The notes under the pieces: model-generated | Told to the model about the DNA's origin: nothing | What the model saw: the letters and a program-made list of their open reading frames with translations, nothing else | Database searches by the model: none | NCBI RefSeq assembly: GCF_009765165.1 | Contig: NZ_VLNU01000001.1 | Coordinates: forward strand, 2,546,237 to 2,610,236 | Source of the DNA: Lysobacter panacisoli | GTDB lineage: Bacteria > Pseudomonadota > Gammaproteobacteria > Xanthomonadales > Xanthomonadaceae | Reading direction: 5' to 3' | DNA length: 64,000 nt | Part shown: in pieces, positions 9,786-19,153 of the stretch | How positions within the stretch are numbered: the stretch's first letter is position 1 | Layout of the letters: the number at the start of each line of letters is the position of its first letter | Made by a program: the position numbers and the translations under genes

Positions 9786-10898
9786 ATGCGCACCCTGCAC
9801 AAGAGTCTGATCGCCGCCGGCCTCGCTGCCGTGCTGATCGTTCCGTTGTTCCATTGGGACGTCGATGCCAGCGCGCCGGACGCGAAGCCCGAAGCGCCCC
9901 CCGCGGTGGTAGGCGTCGCGCCCGCGGTGACCACCGAACTGGCACCGCGCCACTGGGCACCCGGCAGCGTGATCAGCCGCCAGGACGCGCGCGTGGCGAG
10001 CGAGCAGGACGGCCGCATCGTGCGCGTGGCCGAAGTGGGCCAGCGCGTGCGTGCAGGCGAAGCGCTCGCCGTGCTCGACGACACCGCGCTGAAGCTGCGT
10101 GAGCAGGAAGGGCAGGCGGACCTCGCGCGCATCCAGGCGCAGCTCGACATGGCGACGCGCCAGGAGCAGCGCTACGCGCAACTCGCCGCGCAGCAGAACA
10201 TCGCGCGCGCGCAGCACGAGCAGCTGCAGGCCGATCGCGACATGCTGGTGCAGGAACGCGCCCGCGCGCAGGCGCTGCTCGCGCAGACGCGCCACCAGCG
10301 CACGCAGATGGTGGTGCGCGCGCCGTTCGACGGTGTCGTCGCGGAGCGTTCGGTGCAGTTGGGCGAGTACGTCACCACCGGCGATGCGGTCGCGCGGCTG
10401 GTCGATACGGCCTCGCAGGAAGTGCGCGTGCGCGCGCCGGTCGATCTGGCCGAACACCTCGCCGTCGGCATGTCCGTGGTGGTGCGCGTGGGCAAGTCGG
10501 AACGAACACATCCCGTCAGCGCACTAGTCCCGGTCGGCGACGAAGCCTCGCGCCAGCTCGAACTGCGCATCGCGATGGACGCCAGCGAGCTGCCCGTGGG
10601 CAGCGCGGTCGACGTCGGCATGCCGAGCGCACGCAAGCGCGCCGTGGTCGCGGTCCCGCGCGATGCGGTGATCCTGCGTCGCGAGGGCGATTTCGTGCTG
10701 CGCGTGGCGGCCGACAACAAGGCCGAGCGCCTGCCCGTGAAGACGGGCACCGAAGTCGAAGGCATGGTCGAGGTGCAAGGCGCGGTGAAGCCGGGCGATC
10801 GTCTGATCGTTCGAGGCGGCGAGCGCATCGAACCGGGCCAGTCGGTGGAGATCAGGCAGGACCTGGCGACGGCGACCGCATCTTTGTCGCGACGCTGA
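9786..10898 (+). CDS. RND efflux periplasmic adaptor (membrane fusion protein)
   Basis: The protein is 370 residues. An N-terminal hydrophobic segment (residues 8-22) serves as anchor or signal. The split lipoyl domain reads 'ARVASEQDGRIVRVAEVGQRVRAGEAL' and 'MVVRAPFDGVVAERSVQLGEYVTTGD'. A helical hairpin rich in Gln/Arg/Ala lies between them (about 105-165), followed by beta-barrel and membrane-proximal domains. It bridges the pump upstream to an outer-membrane factor, which is not encoded here. The RBS lies in CCCGGAGAAACGTC just before the ATG. Its stop is 1 bp from the stop of the convergent GGDEF/EAL gene. Confidence 0.92.
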   Translation: MRTLHKSLIAAGLAAVLIVPLFHWDVDASAPDAKPEAPPAVVGVAPAVTTELAPRHWAPGSVISRQDARVASEQDGRIVRVAEVGQRVRAGEALAVLDDTALKLREQEGQADLARIQAQLDMATRQEQRYAQLAAQQNIARAQHEQLQADRDMLVQERARAQALLAQTRHQRTQMVVRAPFDGVVAERSVQLGEYVTTGDAVARLVDTASQEVRVRAPVDLAEHLAVGMSVVVRVGKSERTHPVSALVPVGDEASRQLELRIAMDASELPVGSAVDVGMPSARKRAVVAVPRDAVILRREGDFVLRVAADNKAERLPVKTGTEVEGMVEVQGAVKPGDRLIVRGGERIEPGQSVEIRQDLATATASLSRR

Positions 10899-10899
10899 G

Positions 10900-13899
10900 T
10901 CAGCGGCGCTCGGCGGCTTCCGGGGCGCGCCAGGGCCCGTCGATCCACGCGTCCGTGTCGCGCAGATGCGCGATGGTCTCGGCCAGCGGCGCGGGCCGGT
11001 GGATGCCGTAGCCCTGCACCTGGTCGCAGCGATGGCGGCGCAGCCATTCGAACTGCTCCTGCGTCTCCACGCCTTCACCGATCACCTTCAGGCCCAGGCC
11101 GTGGCCCAGCGCGAGCAGCGCCTCGCAGATCGACGCATTGCGCTCGTCGCGGTGCACGTCGCGCACGAACGAACGGTCGATCTTGATCGCGTCCAGCGGC
11201 AACTGCTTGAGGTACGACATGCTCGAGTAGCCGGTGCCGAAATCGTCCAGCGAGATGCACACGCCCTGGCGCTGCAGCGTGCGCAGCGTTTCCAGCGCCT
11301 GTTCGGGCCGTGTCATCAACACGCTTTCGGTGAGTTCGATGTGCAGCGCACCGCGTTGCAGCCCGAACTCCTGCAACACGTGTTCGATGTCGTGCGCGAC
11401 GTCGCCGTCTAGGAACTGCATCAGCGAGACGTTGACCGCGACCGAGAGATGGCCGAGCCCGGAATCGGCCAGCGTGCGTTGCGCGGCCGCCGCTTCGCGC
11501 AGGGTCCAGCGACCCAGCGGCACGATCAGCCCGGTGTCCTCGCACAGGCCGATGAACTCCGACGGCGGCACGAAACCGCCGTCGTGCTGTGGCCAGCGGA
11601 TCAGCGTTTCCAGCCCGACCGCGGCGCCCTTCGCGACGTCCCACACGATCTGGTAGTGCAGTTCGAACTCTTCCATGTCGATCGCACGGTGCACGCGGCC
11701 GGCCAGCAGCAGGCGGTCGCTCGCATGCCGTGCCATTCCGGGTTCGAACACCACCACCGCGCGACGCTCGGTGCGTGCGACATGCGCCGCGAGGCCAGCG
11801 TTGGCGATGGCCTGCGCGCTGCCGTTTTCGCCCGCGCGCAGATCGCACACGCCGATCCACGATTCCAGACGATGCAGCGTGTCTTCGCCGGGGATCGGTC
11901 GCGCCAGCTCCTGCTGCAGAAGATCCAGCGCACTGTCCCATTCGCCGGCGGGACATACGACCAAAGCGAACTCGTCGGCGCGAACGTGACCAGAGGCACC
12001 GTAACGCTCGCCGAGGCGCGCGATCCGCGTCGCCATCGCGCGCAGCGTCTCGTGCCCGGCTTCGCGGCCAAGACTGTCTTCGATCAGTTCCAGCCCGCGC
12101 AACTGGATGCAGGCGACGCGGCAGTCGCCCGGTGGCATCGCGTCGACGCGCTGCGCGAGCGCATCCGCGTTGGGCAGGCCGCTGGTCATGTCGTGGCTGG
12201 CACGATAGGCCAGTTCGCGCTGCTGGCCCATGCGCTCGGTGACGTTCTCGGCCAACACGAGCCGGCACTCGCGACCCTGCAGGTCGATGCTGATCGCATG
12301 CACGCGCACTTCCAGCAGGCGCCCGTCCTTGCGCCGGTGGATCCACACGCGAATCTGTTCCTGCTGGCCCAGTTCGTGCCCGACGAGATCCTCCAGCACC
12401 GAATCGCGGTGTTCCGGCGGGCGGATGTCGAGGATGGTCATCGCGAGGAACTCCTCGCGCGTGTAGCCGTACTGCGCGCACGCCGCCTCGTTCACTTCGA
12501 CGAAACGCAGCGTCGCGACGTCGAAGACCCAGAACGGCAACGGGTTGCGTTCGAACAGCAGTCGATAGCGCAGCTCGGTCGCTTCCAGCCGTTGCTGGGC
12601 ATCCATGCGGTCGGTGATGTCGAGCACGGTGCCGGCCATCTCCGCCGTGCCTTCCGGGCCGGAGATCGCCGCCCCGCGCGTCGTGATCCAGCGCATCCTG
12701 CCGTCCGGGCTGACGAGTCGATGGTCGATCGAATACGGCTCGCCGCTGCGCCACGCCTCGGCGAACTGCGCCATCACGCGTTCGCGGTCGTCCGGATGCA
12801 CGAGCGCGTAGAACTCCTCGACCGTGCCCGCGACGTCCACTCGGTCGAGTCCGAGCAGGTCGGAGACGCGATCCGACCAGTGGATCGTGCCGCTGCGGTT
12901 GGCGGTCCAGGAGCCGGTGCGTCCGAGTTCCTGTGCGCGGCGAAGGCCGTCCGCGGTTTCGGTCAATCGCGCCACCAGCGCGGCATTGTGATGCGCATTG
13001 CGATGCAGGACGCGCACGAGGTAGGCAAGGCCGATGCCGAATAGCGCGTACAGCCCCAGGCCCGCGATGACCAGTCGCCACCACGGCGCGAGCACCGCCG
13101 CGCGCGAGCTGCCGACGCTCACGACGATGGGATAGTCCGGCGCGGTGCCGCTCGTGGTCATGCGCGTCACGCCATCGTGGAGGTCGGTGACGCGATGATT
13201 GGCCGATTGCGTGGCGGTCGGCGTGGGCTGCGCGCCGCGCTGCCCGGTGTGCGCGACGCCCCGGCTGTCGGCGAGGATGTGGCCGTCGTCCTGCGTGAGC
13301 TGGATCAGGCGCGTGCGGCCGGTATCGAGGTCGTCGATCAGACCTTGCAGTTCGCCGGTGTGCAGGCGCGCCAGGATCCAGCGTCCATCGCGCATCGGCG
13401 TGGCGAGCGGCAGCAGCCAGTGGCCCGCACGCCGTTCCAGTGGTCCCAGCACCATCGCCTGTCCCGACTGCGGCGTGCGCATGTCGGGCCAGCGACGCAG
13501 GTTCGCATCGCCGCGGCCGGGCGTTAGTGCGCGGCCATCGGCGTCGGTGAGGACGATGCTCTCCAGTTCGTGCTGGCGTTGCGCGACGCCGGCGATCGAC
13601 TGCGCGGTCAGGCGCACGGCGCGCTCGGGCGCTTCCTCCGACAGCCGTTGCGCATCGTCGGCGATGCCGCGCATGGCACGTTCGAGGTTGCGCAGTTCCA
13701 GCCACACCAGCCGCTTGGCGCCCGCGGTCAACGCGAGGTTCTGCTGCTCGGCGGCGGCCAGCCGGTTGCGGTGGTCGGCGAAGGCGACATAGAGCAGGGC
13801 GATCGCCAGGACCGCGCCGAGCACCAGGCCGAAGGACAGCACCGCCCCCGCCGTTTGCGATCGGACGACAGCTTCGCGGGGACCCTCGTGCGCGGGCAT
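10900..13899 (-). CDS. PAS-PAS-GGDEF(degenerate)-EAL membrane protein
   Basis: With the ATG at 13899 the product is 999 residues; a GTG at 13953 would add 18. Order: TM near residue 20-40, a long periplasmic sensor, TM near 270-290, two PAS units (about 325-440 and 445-560), a GGDEF-like domain and an EAL domain. The cyclase signature is replaced by 'RADEF' and the residues around it have drifted, so cyclase activity is unlikely. The EAL domain keeps 'ELTES', 'DDFGTGYSS', 'KIDRSF' and 'EGVET' with ETL in place of EAL, consistent with a cyclic-di-GMP phosphodiesterase. It ends 1 bp from the convergent adaptor gene. Confidence 0.88.
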   Translation of the reverse strand: MPAHEGPREAVVRSQTAGAVLSFGLVLGAVLAIALLYVAFADHRNRLAAAEQQNLALTAGAKRLVWLELRNLERAMRGIADDAQRLSEEAPERAVRLTAQSIAGVAQRQHELESIVLTDADGRALTPGRGDANLRRWPDMRTPQSGQAMVLGPLERRAGHWLLPLATPMRDGRWILARLHTGELQGLIDDLDTGRTRLIQLTQDDGHILADSRGVAHTGQRGAQPTPTATQSANHRVTDLHDGVTRMTTSGTAPDYPIVVSVGSSRAAVLAPWWRLVIAGLGLYALFGIGLAYLVRVLHRNAHHNAALVARLTETADGLRRAQELGRTGSWTANRSGTIHWSDRVSDLLGLDRVDVAGTVEEFYALVHPDDRERVMAQFAEAWRSGEPYSIDHRLVSPDGRMRWITTRGAAISGPEGTAEMAGTVLDITDRMDAQQRLEATELRYRLLFERNPLPFWVFDVATLRFVEVNEAACAQYGYTREEFLAMTILDIRPPEHRDSVLEDLVGHELGQQEQIRVWIHRRKDGRLLEVRVHAISIDLQGRECRLVLAENVTERMGQQRELAYRASHDMTSGLPNADALAQRVDAMPPGDCRVACIQLRGLELIEDSLGREAGHETLRAMATRIARLGERYGASGHVRADEFALVVCPAGEWDSALDLLQQELARPIPGEDTLHRLESWIGVCDLRAGENGSAQAIANAGLAAHVARTERRAVVVFEPGMARHASDRLLLAGRVHRAIDMEEFELHYQIVWDVAKGAAVGLETLIRWPQHDGGFVPPSEFIGLCEDTGLIVPLGRWTLREAAAAQRTLADSGLGHLSVAVNVSLMQFLDGDVAHDIEHVLQEFGLQRGALHIELTESVLMTRPEQALETLRTLQRQGVCISLDDFGTGYSSMSYLKQLPLDAIKIDRSFVRDVHRDERNASICEALLALGHGLGLKVIGEGVETQEQFEWLRRHRCDQVQGYGIHRPAPLAETIAHLRDTDAWIDGPWRAPEAAERR

Positions 13900-14053
13900 C
13901 GGCTCGGGAATGATGGAGAAAGTCCTATTCGGTCGGCTCGTCCGTGACAGCACCGTGAGCGCCGCGTCAAAGCGTTCGGCGCGCGGTACCGGCCTTCACG
14001 TTATCGGCCGCGTCCGCGCGGTCTTCAGTCGTGAGGTGGACGCCTTTGCAGGG

Positions 14054-14416
14054 TCAGGACTGGGGCGCCGTGCCGCGCAGCAGGCCGGCCAGTTGCGCGA
14101 TGCGATAGGGCTTGGGCAGGAAGTTGACGTTGGCCGGCAGCGGCGGCAGCTGCGCGCGGGCAAAGCCGGACGCGAGGATCACCCGCGCCTGCGGCTGCAG
14201 TCGCGCCGCGTGTTCGGCCAGGTCGATGCCGGAGACTCCATGCGGCATGCTCACGTCGCTCACGACCACGTCGAAACTGCCGTCCTGCATCGCCTGTATC
14301 GCGGCCGGGCCGTCGGCGACCGACACCACCTGGTAGCCGAGCATGCGCAGCGCCTCGCCGACCAGCAGGCGCAGGTCGTCCTCGTCCTCGACGAACAGCA
14401 GGCGCGCCTCATCCAT
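14054..14416 (-). CDS. Stand-alone response regulator receiver
   Basis: This 120-residue single-domain receiver has the acidic pocket 'VEDEDD', phosphoacceptor Asp54 in 'VVVSDVSMP', and the conserved Lys in 'NFLPKPY'. There is no output domain. It starts 8 bp inside the end of the upstream PAS kinase, so the two are translationally coupled. It may act as a phosphorelay intermediate or by protein contact, as such detached receivers do in hybrid-type kinases. Confidence 0.88.
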   Translation of the reverse strand: MDEARLLFVEDEDDLRLLVGEALRMLGYQVVSVADGPAAIQAMQDGSFDVVVSDVSMPHGVSGIDLAEHAARLQPQARVILASGFARAQLPPLPANVNFLPKPYRIAQLAGLLRGTAPQS

Positions 14417-15593
14417 TCGGGCGGCCTCCGATCACTGGCAGGCACACACGCACCGTGGTGCCGCGGCCGGGCTCGCTGTCCAGCGTGGCGAAGCCGCCCG
14501 ACTGCGCGGCGAACCCGAACACCTGGCTCAGGCCGAGGCCACTGCCGCGGCCGACGTCCTTGGTGGTGAAGAACGGTTCGGTCGCGCGATCCGCGACCTC
14601 CATGCTCATGCCGTGGCCGTCGTCGATCACGTCCACCGCGACGTACAGGCGCGGCGTCGTCTCCGGCGCCGATGGCGGCGCGGTTTCCACGGTGCTGCTG
14701 CGCACCACGATCGTGCCGCCGGTGGGCATCGCGTCGCGGCTGTTGGCGACCAGGTTGAGGATGCCCGCCTCGAACTGCGCCATGTCCACGTCCACCGGTG
14801 GGAGCGCATCGGCGAGCTCCAGGCGGAACTGGATCGCCGAACCGCACGCGCGCCGGTACATCTCCGCCGAGCGCGCCAGCAGATCGTTGATGTCGTGCAC
14901 TTCCGGCGCGAGGTTCTGGCCGCGTGCGAACGCCAGCAACTGGCGCGTGAGCAGCGTTCCCCGGTCGGCCGCGCGCTGCGCCGCCTCCGTCCACTCCTGC
15001 ACGCGCGGATCGTCGCTGTTCTTCAGGGTGATCAGGTCGAGGCTGTTGACGATCACCGTCAGCAGATTGTTGAAGTCGTGCGCCAGCCCGAGGGTGAGCT
15101 TGCCGATCGCTTCCAGCTTCTGCGACTGCACCAGCGCCTTCTGCGCATCGATCAGGCGCTGCTGCGCTTCGTAGCGCTCGGTGACGTCGCGGGTGACTTT
15201 CGCGAAGCCGATCAGTTCGCCTTCCTGCCAGATCGGGTCGATCACCACGCTGGCGCGGAAGCGCGATCCATCCTTGCGCACGCGCCAGCCTTCGGCCTCG
15301 AACTTGCCCTGCGCGCGTGCGGTCGCCAGTCCGCGCGCGGGCTCGCCGCGTTCGACGTCCTCGCGCGTGTAGAAACGCGAGAAGTGCTGGCCGACGATCT
15401 CGCGTTCGCTGTAGCCCTTGATGCGCTCGCCGCCGGGGTTCCAGCTGCGGATGTACCCGTTCGGGTCGAGCATGTAGATGGCGTAGTCGGTCACGCCGCC
15501 GATCAGCAGCGCGAGCTGCCGGGCTTCGTCGTCCAGGCCTTTGGTCGCGACGGCACCGCCCCTCGGCGCCTGCGCGGGAATCATGTCTGCCAA
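14409..15593 (-). CDS. PAS-domain sensor histidine kinase
   Basis: This 394-residue protein has no membrane segment, so it is probably cytosolic. PAS domain about residues 25-145 ('YAIYMLDPNGYIRSWNPGGERIKGY'); dimerisation/phosphoacceptor block 'LTLGLAHDFNNLLTVI'; ATPase with 'NLVANSRDAMP', 'DDGHGM' and 'GRGSGLGLSQV'. This arrangement is typical of PAS kinases acting with a detached receiver, and the receiver gene overlaps the 3' end by 8 bp. The ligand or cofactor of the PAS domain is not visible. The 214 bp upstream (15594-15807) separates it from the debranching enzyme and shows no gene. Confidence 0.9.
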   Translation of the reverse strand: MADMIPAQAPRGGAVATKGLDDEARQLALLIGGVTDYAIYMLDPNGYIRSWNPGGERIKGYSEREIVGQHFSRFYTREDVERGEPARGLATARAQGKFEAEGWRVRKDGSRFRASVVIDPIWQEGELIGFAKVTRDVTERYEAQQRLIDAQKALVQSQKLEAIGKLTLGLAHDFNNLLTVIVNSLDLITLKNSDDPRVQEWTEAAQRAADRGTLLTRQLLAFARGQNLAPEVHDINDLLARSAEMYRRACGSAIQFRLELADALPPVDVDMAQFEAGILNLVANSRDAMPTGGTIVVRSSTVETAPPSAPETTPRLYVAVDVIDDGHGMSMEVADRATEPFFTTKDVGRGSGLGLSQVFGFAAQSGGFATLDSEPGRGTTVRVCLPVIGGRPNG

Positions 15594-15807
15594 CGTGTAG
15601 TCCCCCTTCGAGCGGCGGAGACTAGTGTGCGCGACGTTAAGGTTCCGTGCACCGTGCTGCCCACGCGGCGGCCGTCGCCCGCATGGGCGTGCGTCCAGAC
15701 GCGGGTTCGTACTGCGCTCACGGAGCGGTCTCCTGCACGATGCAGTACCGAGCTAAACACAGCGGATGGACACGCAGGGTGAAGCGCGCGTGTGCAGCGA
15801 GGTGGAT

Positions 15808-17925
15808 TCAGCCGCACACTCGCGCGACAACACCGCCCGCATCGCGTCCTTCGACGAACACGGCGACGCGTTCGCCCAGGCGTTTGAGTACGAGGTGCGC
15901 GCGATGTTCGCCCAGCGCGATGTTGCGGATCGACAGCTCCTCCACGCCGGCTGGCAAGCGTGGATGGTCGAGCACGATCTCCGCGGCGGGTCCGTCGATA
16001 CGGATGCCCAGGCATGCCTGCAGCGACATGAACGCGGAGCCGGCGGCCCACGCCTGCGGCAGGCAAGCGACCGGATACGCCACCGGGGAGCCGCCCGGCA
16101 CGCGCGGGAATCCGCAGAACAGCTCCGGAAGGCGCATGTCGAACGCCACCGCCGCCTCGAATGCACTGCGCAGCAGTCGCACCGAAGCGTCGCGCTGGCC
16201 GTAGCGCGACATGCCGGCCGCGCACAGCGCACTGTCGTGCGGCCACACCGAGCCGTTGTGGTACGACATCGGGTTGTAGCGCGCTTCGCCAACGGCGAGC
16301 GTGCGCACGCCCCAGCCGTTGAAGAAGTCCGGCGACAGCAGCTGCGTCGACACCTTCCGTGCGCGCTCGGCCGACGGCAGGCCGCAGAACAGCAGGTGAC
16401 CGGGATTGCTCGCGCGCACCTCGCACAACGACTGCTCGCCGTCCACGGCGATGCCGTAGAAGCCCGACTCCATCCAGAAGTGCCGCTCCACCGATTCGCC
16501 TATGCGCTGCGCACGTGACTCCCAGCGTCGCGACGATTCGTCCTCGCCCAGTGCAAGCGCGAGTTTGGCCATGCCGCGCATCGCGGCGTACACGTATCCC
16601 TGTACTTCGACCAGCGCGATCGGGCCCTGCGGCGAACGGCCGTCGGCGTGGAATACCGAATCGAAGCTGTCCTTCCAGCCCTGGTTCGCCAGCCCCGTCG
16701 TTTCGCCGCGCGCGTAGTCGAGCAGTCCCAGCGGATTGGCGTCGCACACGCGTTCGATCCACGCCGACGCGGCCTTCAGCTCGGTCCAGATGCCGCGCAC
16801 GAACGCCACGTCGCCGGTGCGTCGCGCATAGGCGGCCGCGAGCACGAGGAACAACGGGGTGGTGTCGACGCCGCCGTAGTACAGACCGAACGGGAGCTCG
16901 CGCAGCCGCGCCATCTCACCCTTGCGCGTCTCGTGCATGATCTTGCCCGGCGAAGCGTCCATGAACGACGACTCCTCCTTGGCCTGGTTCTTCGCCAGGA
17001 ACGACAGCACGCCGCGCGCGAGTTGCGGATCCAGCCACAAGGTCTGCAGCGCGGTGATCACCGCATCGCGGCCGAACGGGGTGGAGAACCACGGAATGCC
17101 CGCGTACGGGTACGGACCGGTGTCGAGCTCGCTGGTCAGCAGCGCGAGGTCCGCGCGGGAACGCTCCATCCAGGCGTTGAACAGCGGCGCTTCGCTGTTC
17201 ACCTTCGGCAGGCGGCGCTGGCGCTTGCGCATGCGCGTGCGCGCGACGCTGGCCGCGGCGCGGTAGCGCGCACGCGTGGCCGCCGGCGGATCGTCGCCGG
17301 CGCCGACTTCCAGGTGCAGTTCCTGGCGCGCGCGCGAAGGCAGCGAGAAGTCCATGCACAGCCGGCCGTCGTCGAGGCGCGCCGGTGGCCGCGAGAACAC
17401 GATCGAGGATCGGGACGGCGCGCCGTCGAGGCCGATATAGCCGAACACCAGCCCATCCTCGCGCACGCGCGGCTGCAACGATTGGCCGCGCGCGGCGCGA
17501 TGGCTGCCGCGGACTTCGAACATGTCGCGGAAATCCGCATCGACATCGAACACCAGGCGCAACCGGACTTCATCGGCGCCGTAGTTGGTCAGTGCGATGC
17601 GTTCGAACATGCGGTCCGAGCACAGGAAGCGCGTCCGCTTTAGGTGCACCAGTCCGTGCGGCGTCTCGTCGCCGCCGAGTGGCGGCAGCGTGCGGTTGGT
17701 CAGGTGCGCGACGAAGAACACGTTGTCGCGCGAGACCATCGAGCTGAGCAGGGCCGGCAACGAATCGCCCAGCGTGAGGCGGTAGCGCGAGAGGATGCGC
17801 GTGTCGTTGTGGAACTGACCGTCGCTATCGCCGATCACGTCGCCGTGGCCGTTGGCGATGAGGAAGGTGTCGCCGTCCTTGAGGACGTAACTGGAGAACA
17901 GCGTCGCGGCGGCAGCCGGGTCCAT
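15808..17925 (-). CDS. Glycogen debranching enzyme / amylo-alpha-1,6-glucosidase family protein
   Basis: This 705-residue protein has an N-terminal beta-rich domain (about 10-200; 'KDGDTFLIANGHGDVIG') and a C-terminal (alpha/alpha)6 barrel (about 270-690; 'GIPWFSTPFGRDAVITALQ', 'NQGWKDSFDSVFHADG', 'NGSVWPHDSALCA'). This is the architecture of archaeal/bacterial amylo-alpha-1,6-glucosidases that hydrolyse branch points in alpha-glucans. The barrel acids lie in the 'GRDA' and 'NQGWKDS' blocks. It follows a GT4 glycosyltransferase by 9 bp in the same direction, so they are probably co-transcribed for synthesis or turnover of a glucan or glucosylated osmolyte. Confidence 0.88.
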   Translation of the reverse strand: MDPAAAATLFSSYVLKDGDTFLIANGHGDVIGDSDGQFHNDTRILSRYRLTLGDSLPALLSSMVSRDNVFFVAHLTNRTLPPLGGDETPHGLVHLKRTRFLCSDRMFERIALTNYGADEVRLRLVFDVDADFRDMFEVRGSHRAARGQSLQPRVREDGLVFGYIGLDGAPSRSSIVFSRPPARLDDGRLCMDFSLPSRARQELHLEVGAGDDPPAATRARYRAAASVARTRMRKRQRRLPKVNSEAPLFNAWMERSRADLALLTSELDTGPYPYAGIPWFSTPFGRDAVITALQTLWLDPQLARGVLSFLAKNQAKEESSFMDASPGKIMHETRKGEMARLRELPFGLYYGGVDTTPLFLVLAAAYARRTGDVAFVRGIWTELKAASAWIERVCDANPLGLLDYARGETTGLANQGWKDSFDSVFHADGRSPQGPIALVEVQGYVYAAMRGMAKLALALGEDESSRRWESRAQRIGESVERHFWMESGFYGIAVDGEQSLCEVRASNPGHLLFCGLPSAERARKVSTQLLSPDFFNGWGVRTLAVGEARYNPMSYHNGSVWPHDSALCAAGMSRYGQRDASVRLLRSAFEAAVAFDMRLPELFCGFPRVPGGSPVAYPVACLPQAWAAGSAFMSLQACLGIRIDGPAAEIVLDHPRLPAGVEELSIRNIALGEHRAHLVLKRLGERVAVFVEGRDAGGVVARVCG

Positions 17926-17934
17926 AAGCGGGGC

Positions 17935-18990
17935 TCAGGCGGTGAGGCGGATGCGTGTGCCTCCCTGTTCGAGCACGCGCCAGTACAGTTCCGCGTAGCG
18001 GTTCGCCATGCCCGCCGCGGAGAAGCGCTGCTCGAAGCGCGCGCGGATGCGCGCGCGGTCCAGGCGCAGGACGTCGTCGACTGCATAGGCCGCGCGGTCG
18101 ATGCTGTCGACGATGCGTCCGGTGATGCCTTCCTCCAGTACTTCCGGCACCGAGCCGCAGTTCCATGCGATCACTGGCGTGCCGCAGGCCATCGCCTCGA
18201 TCATCACCAGCCCGAACGGTTCCGGCCAGTCGATCGGGAACAGCAGGGCCAGCGCGCCGCCGAGGAACTCGCTCTTCTGCGCGTCGCTGATCTCGCCGAC
18301 GTACTCGATCAGCGGATCGTCGAGCAGCGGTTCGATCTCATCGTGGAAGTAGGCGCGATCGACGGCATCGACCTTCGCTGCGACCTTCAACGGCAAGCCG
18401 ACGCGCTTGGCGATCGCGATGGCGCGGTCCAGGCGCTTTTCCGGCGATATTCGGCCGAGGAAGGCGAGGTAGCCGCGTGGTTGCGCGCTGAAGCGGTACA
18501 GCGAGGTCGGCAGTCCGTGGTAGACGGTGCCGGCCCAATTCGCCGATGGAAGCGGGCGTCGCTGGCTGTCGGAGATCGATGCGAGCGGGAACTGCGGCCA
18601 GCACGCGTACGCGTCGGACAGGTCCTTCAGGTCGAGACGTCCGTGCAGCGTGGTCAGCGTGCGCCAGGGCGTGTCCTGGAAGAACGGGAAATGCAGCAGG
18701 TCGATGTGGAAATGCAGGATGTCGAAATCATCCGCGCGGCGGCGCACTTCATCGAGCATCGCCAGGTGGGCGGCCATGTCGCTCTTGAGCGGCGCGGGGT
18801 CGAGACGGATCGCCTGGTCGCGCATCGGTGCGAGCGTCGCCAGCGTGTCCGCTTCGGCGGACGCGAACAGCGTGACCTGGTGGCCAGCCTGCACCAGCGC
18901 ATCGGCGAGGTGCGCGACGACGCGCTCGGTCCCGCCGTACAGGCGCGGCGGCACGGCTTCGTACAGGGGTGAAACCAGCGCGATCCTCAT
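17935..18990 (-). CDS. GT4-family glycosyltransferase
   Basis: This 351-residue, GT-B-fold protein begins 'MRIALVSPLYEAVPPRLYGGTERVV', with the glycine-rich acceptor-side loop, and has the GT4 donor-site 'FLGRISPEKR' and the E-x7-E motif in 'EPFGLVMIEAMACG'. A GTG at 19008 would add six residues but has no better ribosome binding site; the ATG matches the family N-terminus. It is the first gene of a pair with the debranching enzyme. Sugar donor and acceptor are unknown; the pairing suggests an alpha-glucan or glucosyl compatible-solute role. Confidence 0.87.
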   Translation of the reverse strand: MRIALVSPLYEAVPPRLYGGTERVVAHLADALVQAGHQVTLFASAEADTLATLAPMRDQAIRLDPAPLKSDMAAHLAMLDEVRRRADDFDILHFHIDLLHFPFFQDTPWRTLTTLHGRLDLKDLSDAYACWPQFPLASISDSQRRPLPSANWAGTVYHGLPTSLYRFSAQPRGYLAFLGRISPEKRLDRAIAIAKRVGLPLKVAAKVDAVDRAYFHDEIEPLLDDPLIEYVGEISDAQKSEFLGGALALLFPIDWPEPFGLVMIEAMACGTPVIAWNCGSVPEVLEEGITGRIVDSIDRAAYAVDDVLRLDRARIRARFEQRFSAAGMANRYAELYWRVLEQGGTRIRLTA

Positions 18991-19153
18991 GCCGCTTTTG
19001 TTCCGCACGCCGCAGCCTGGCCGAGGGCGCGTGCTGCGCTCGACCCGCCGCTAATGGCAAGGAATCGACGATATGTCAGCGTCCTTCAAGGTCGCGTGAT
19101 GCGACGGTGCATGCGCGATGACGCGCGCGTGGCTGAACAGGTGCGACGCGATG

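Noticed and set aside
19009..19153. Possible small gene between the GT4 and MrfB genes
   Set aside because: No start with RBS and no coherent coding sequence in the 145 bp.
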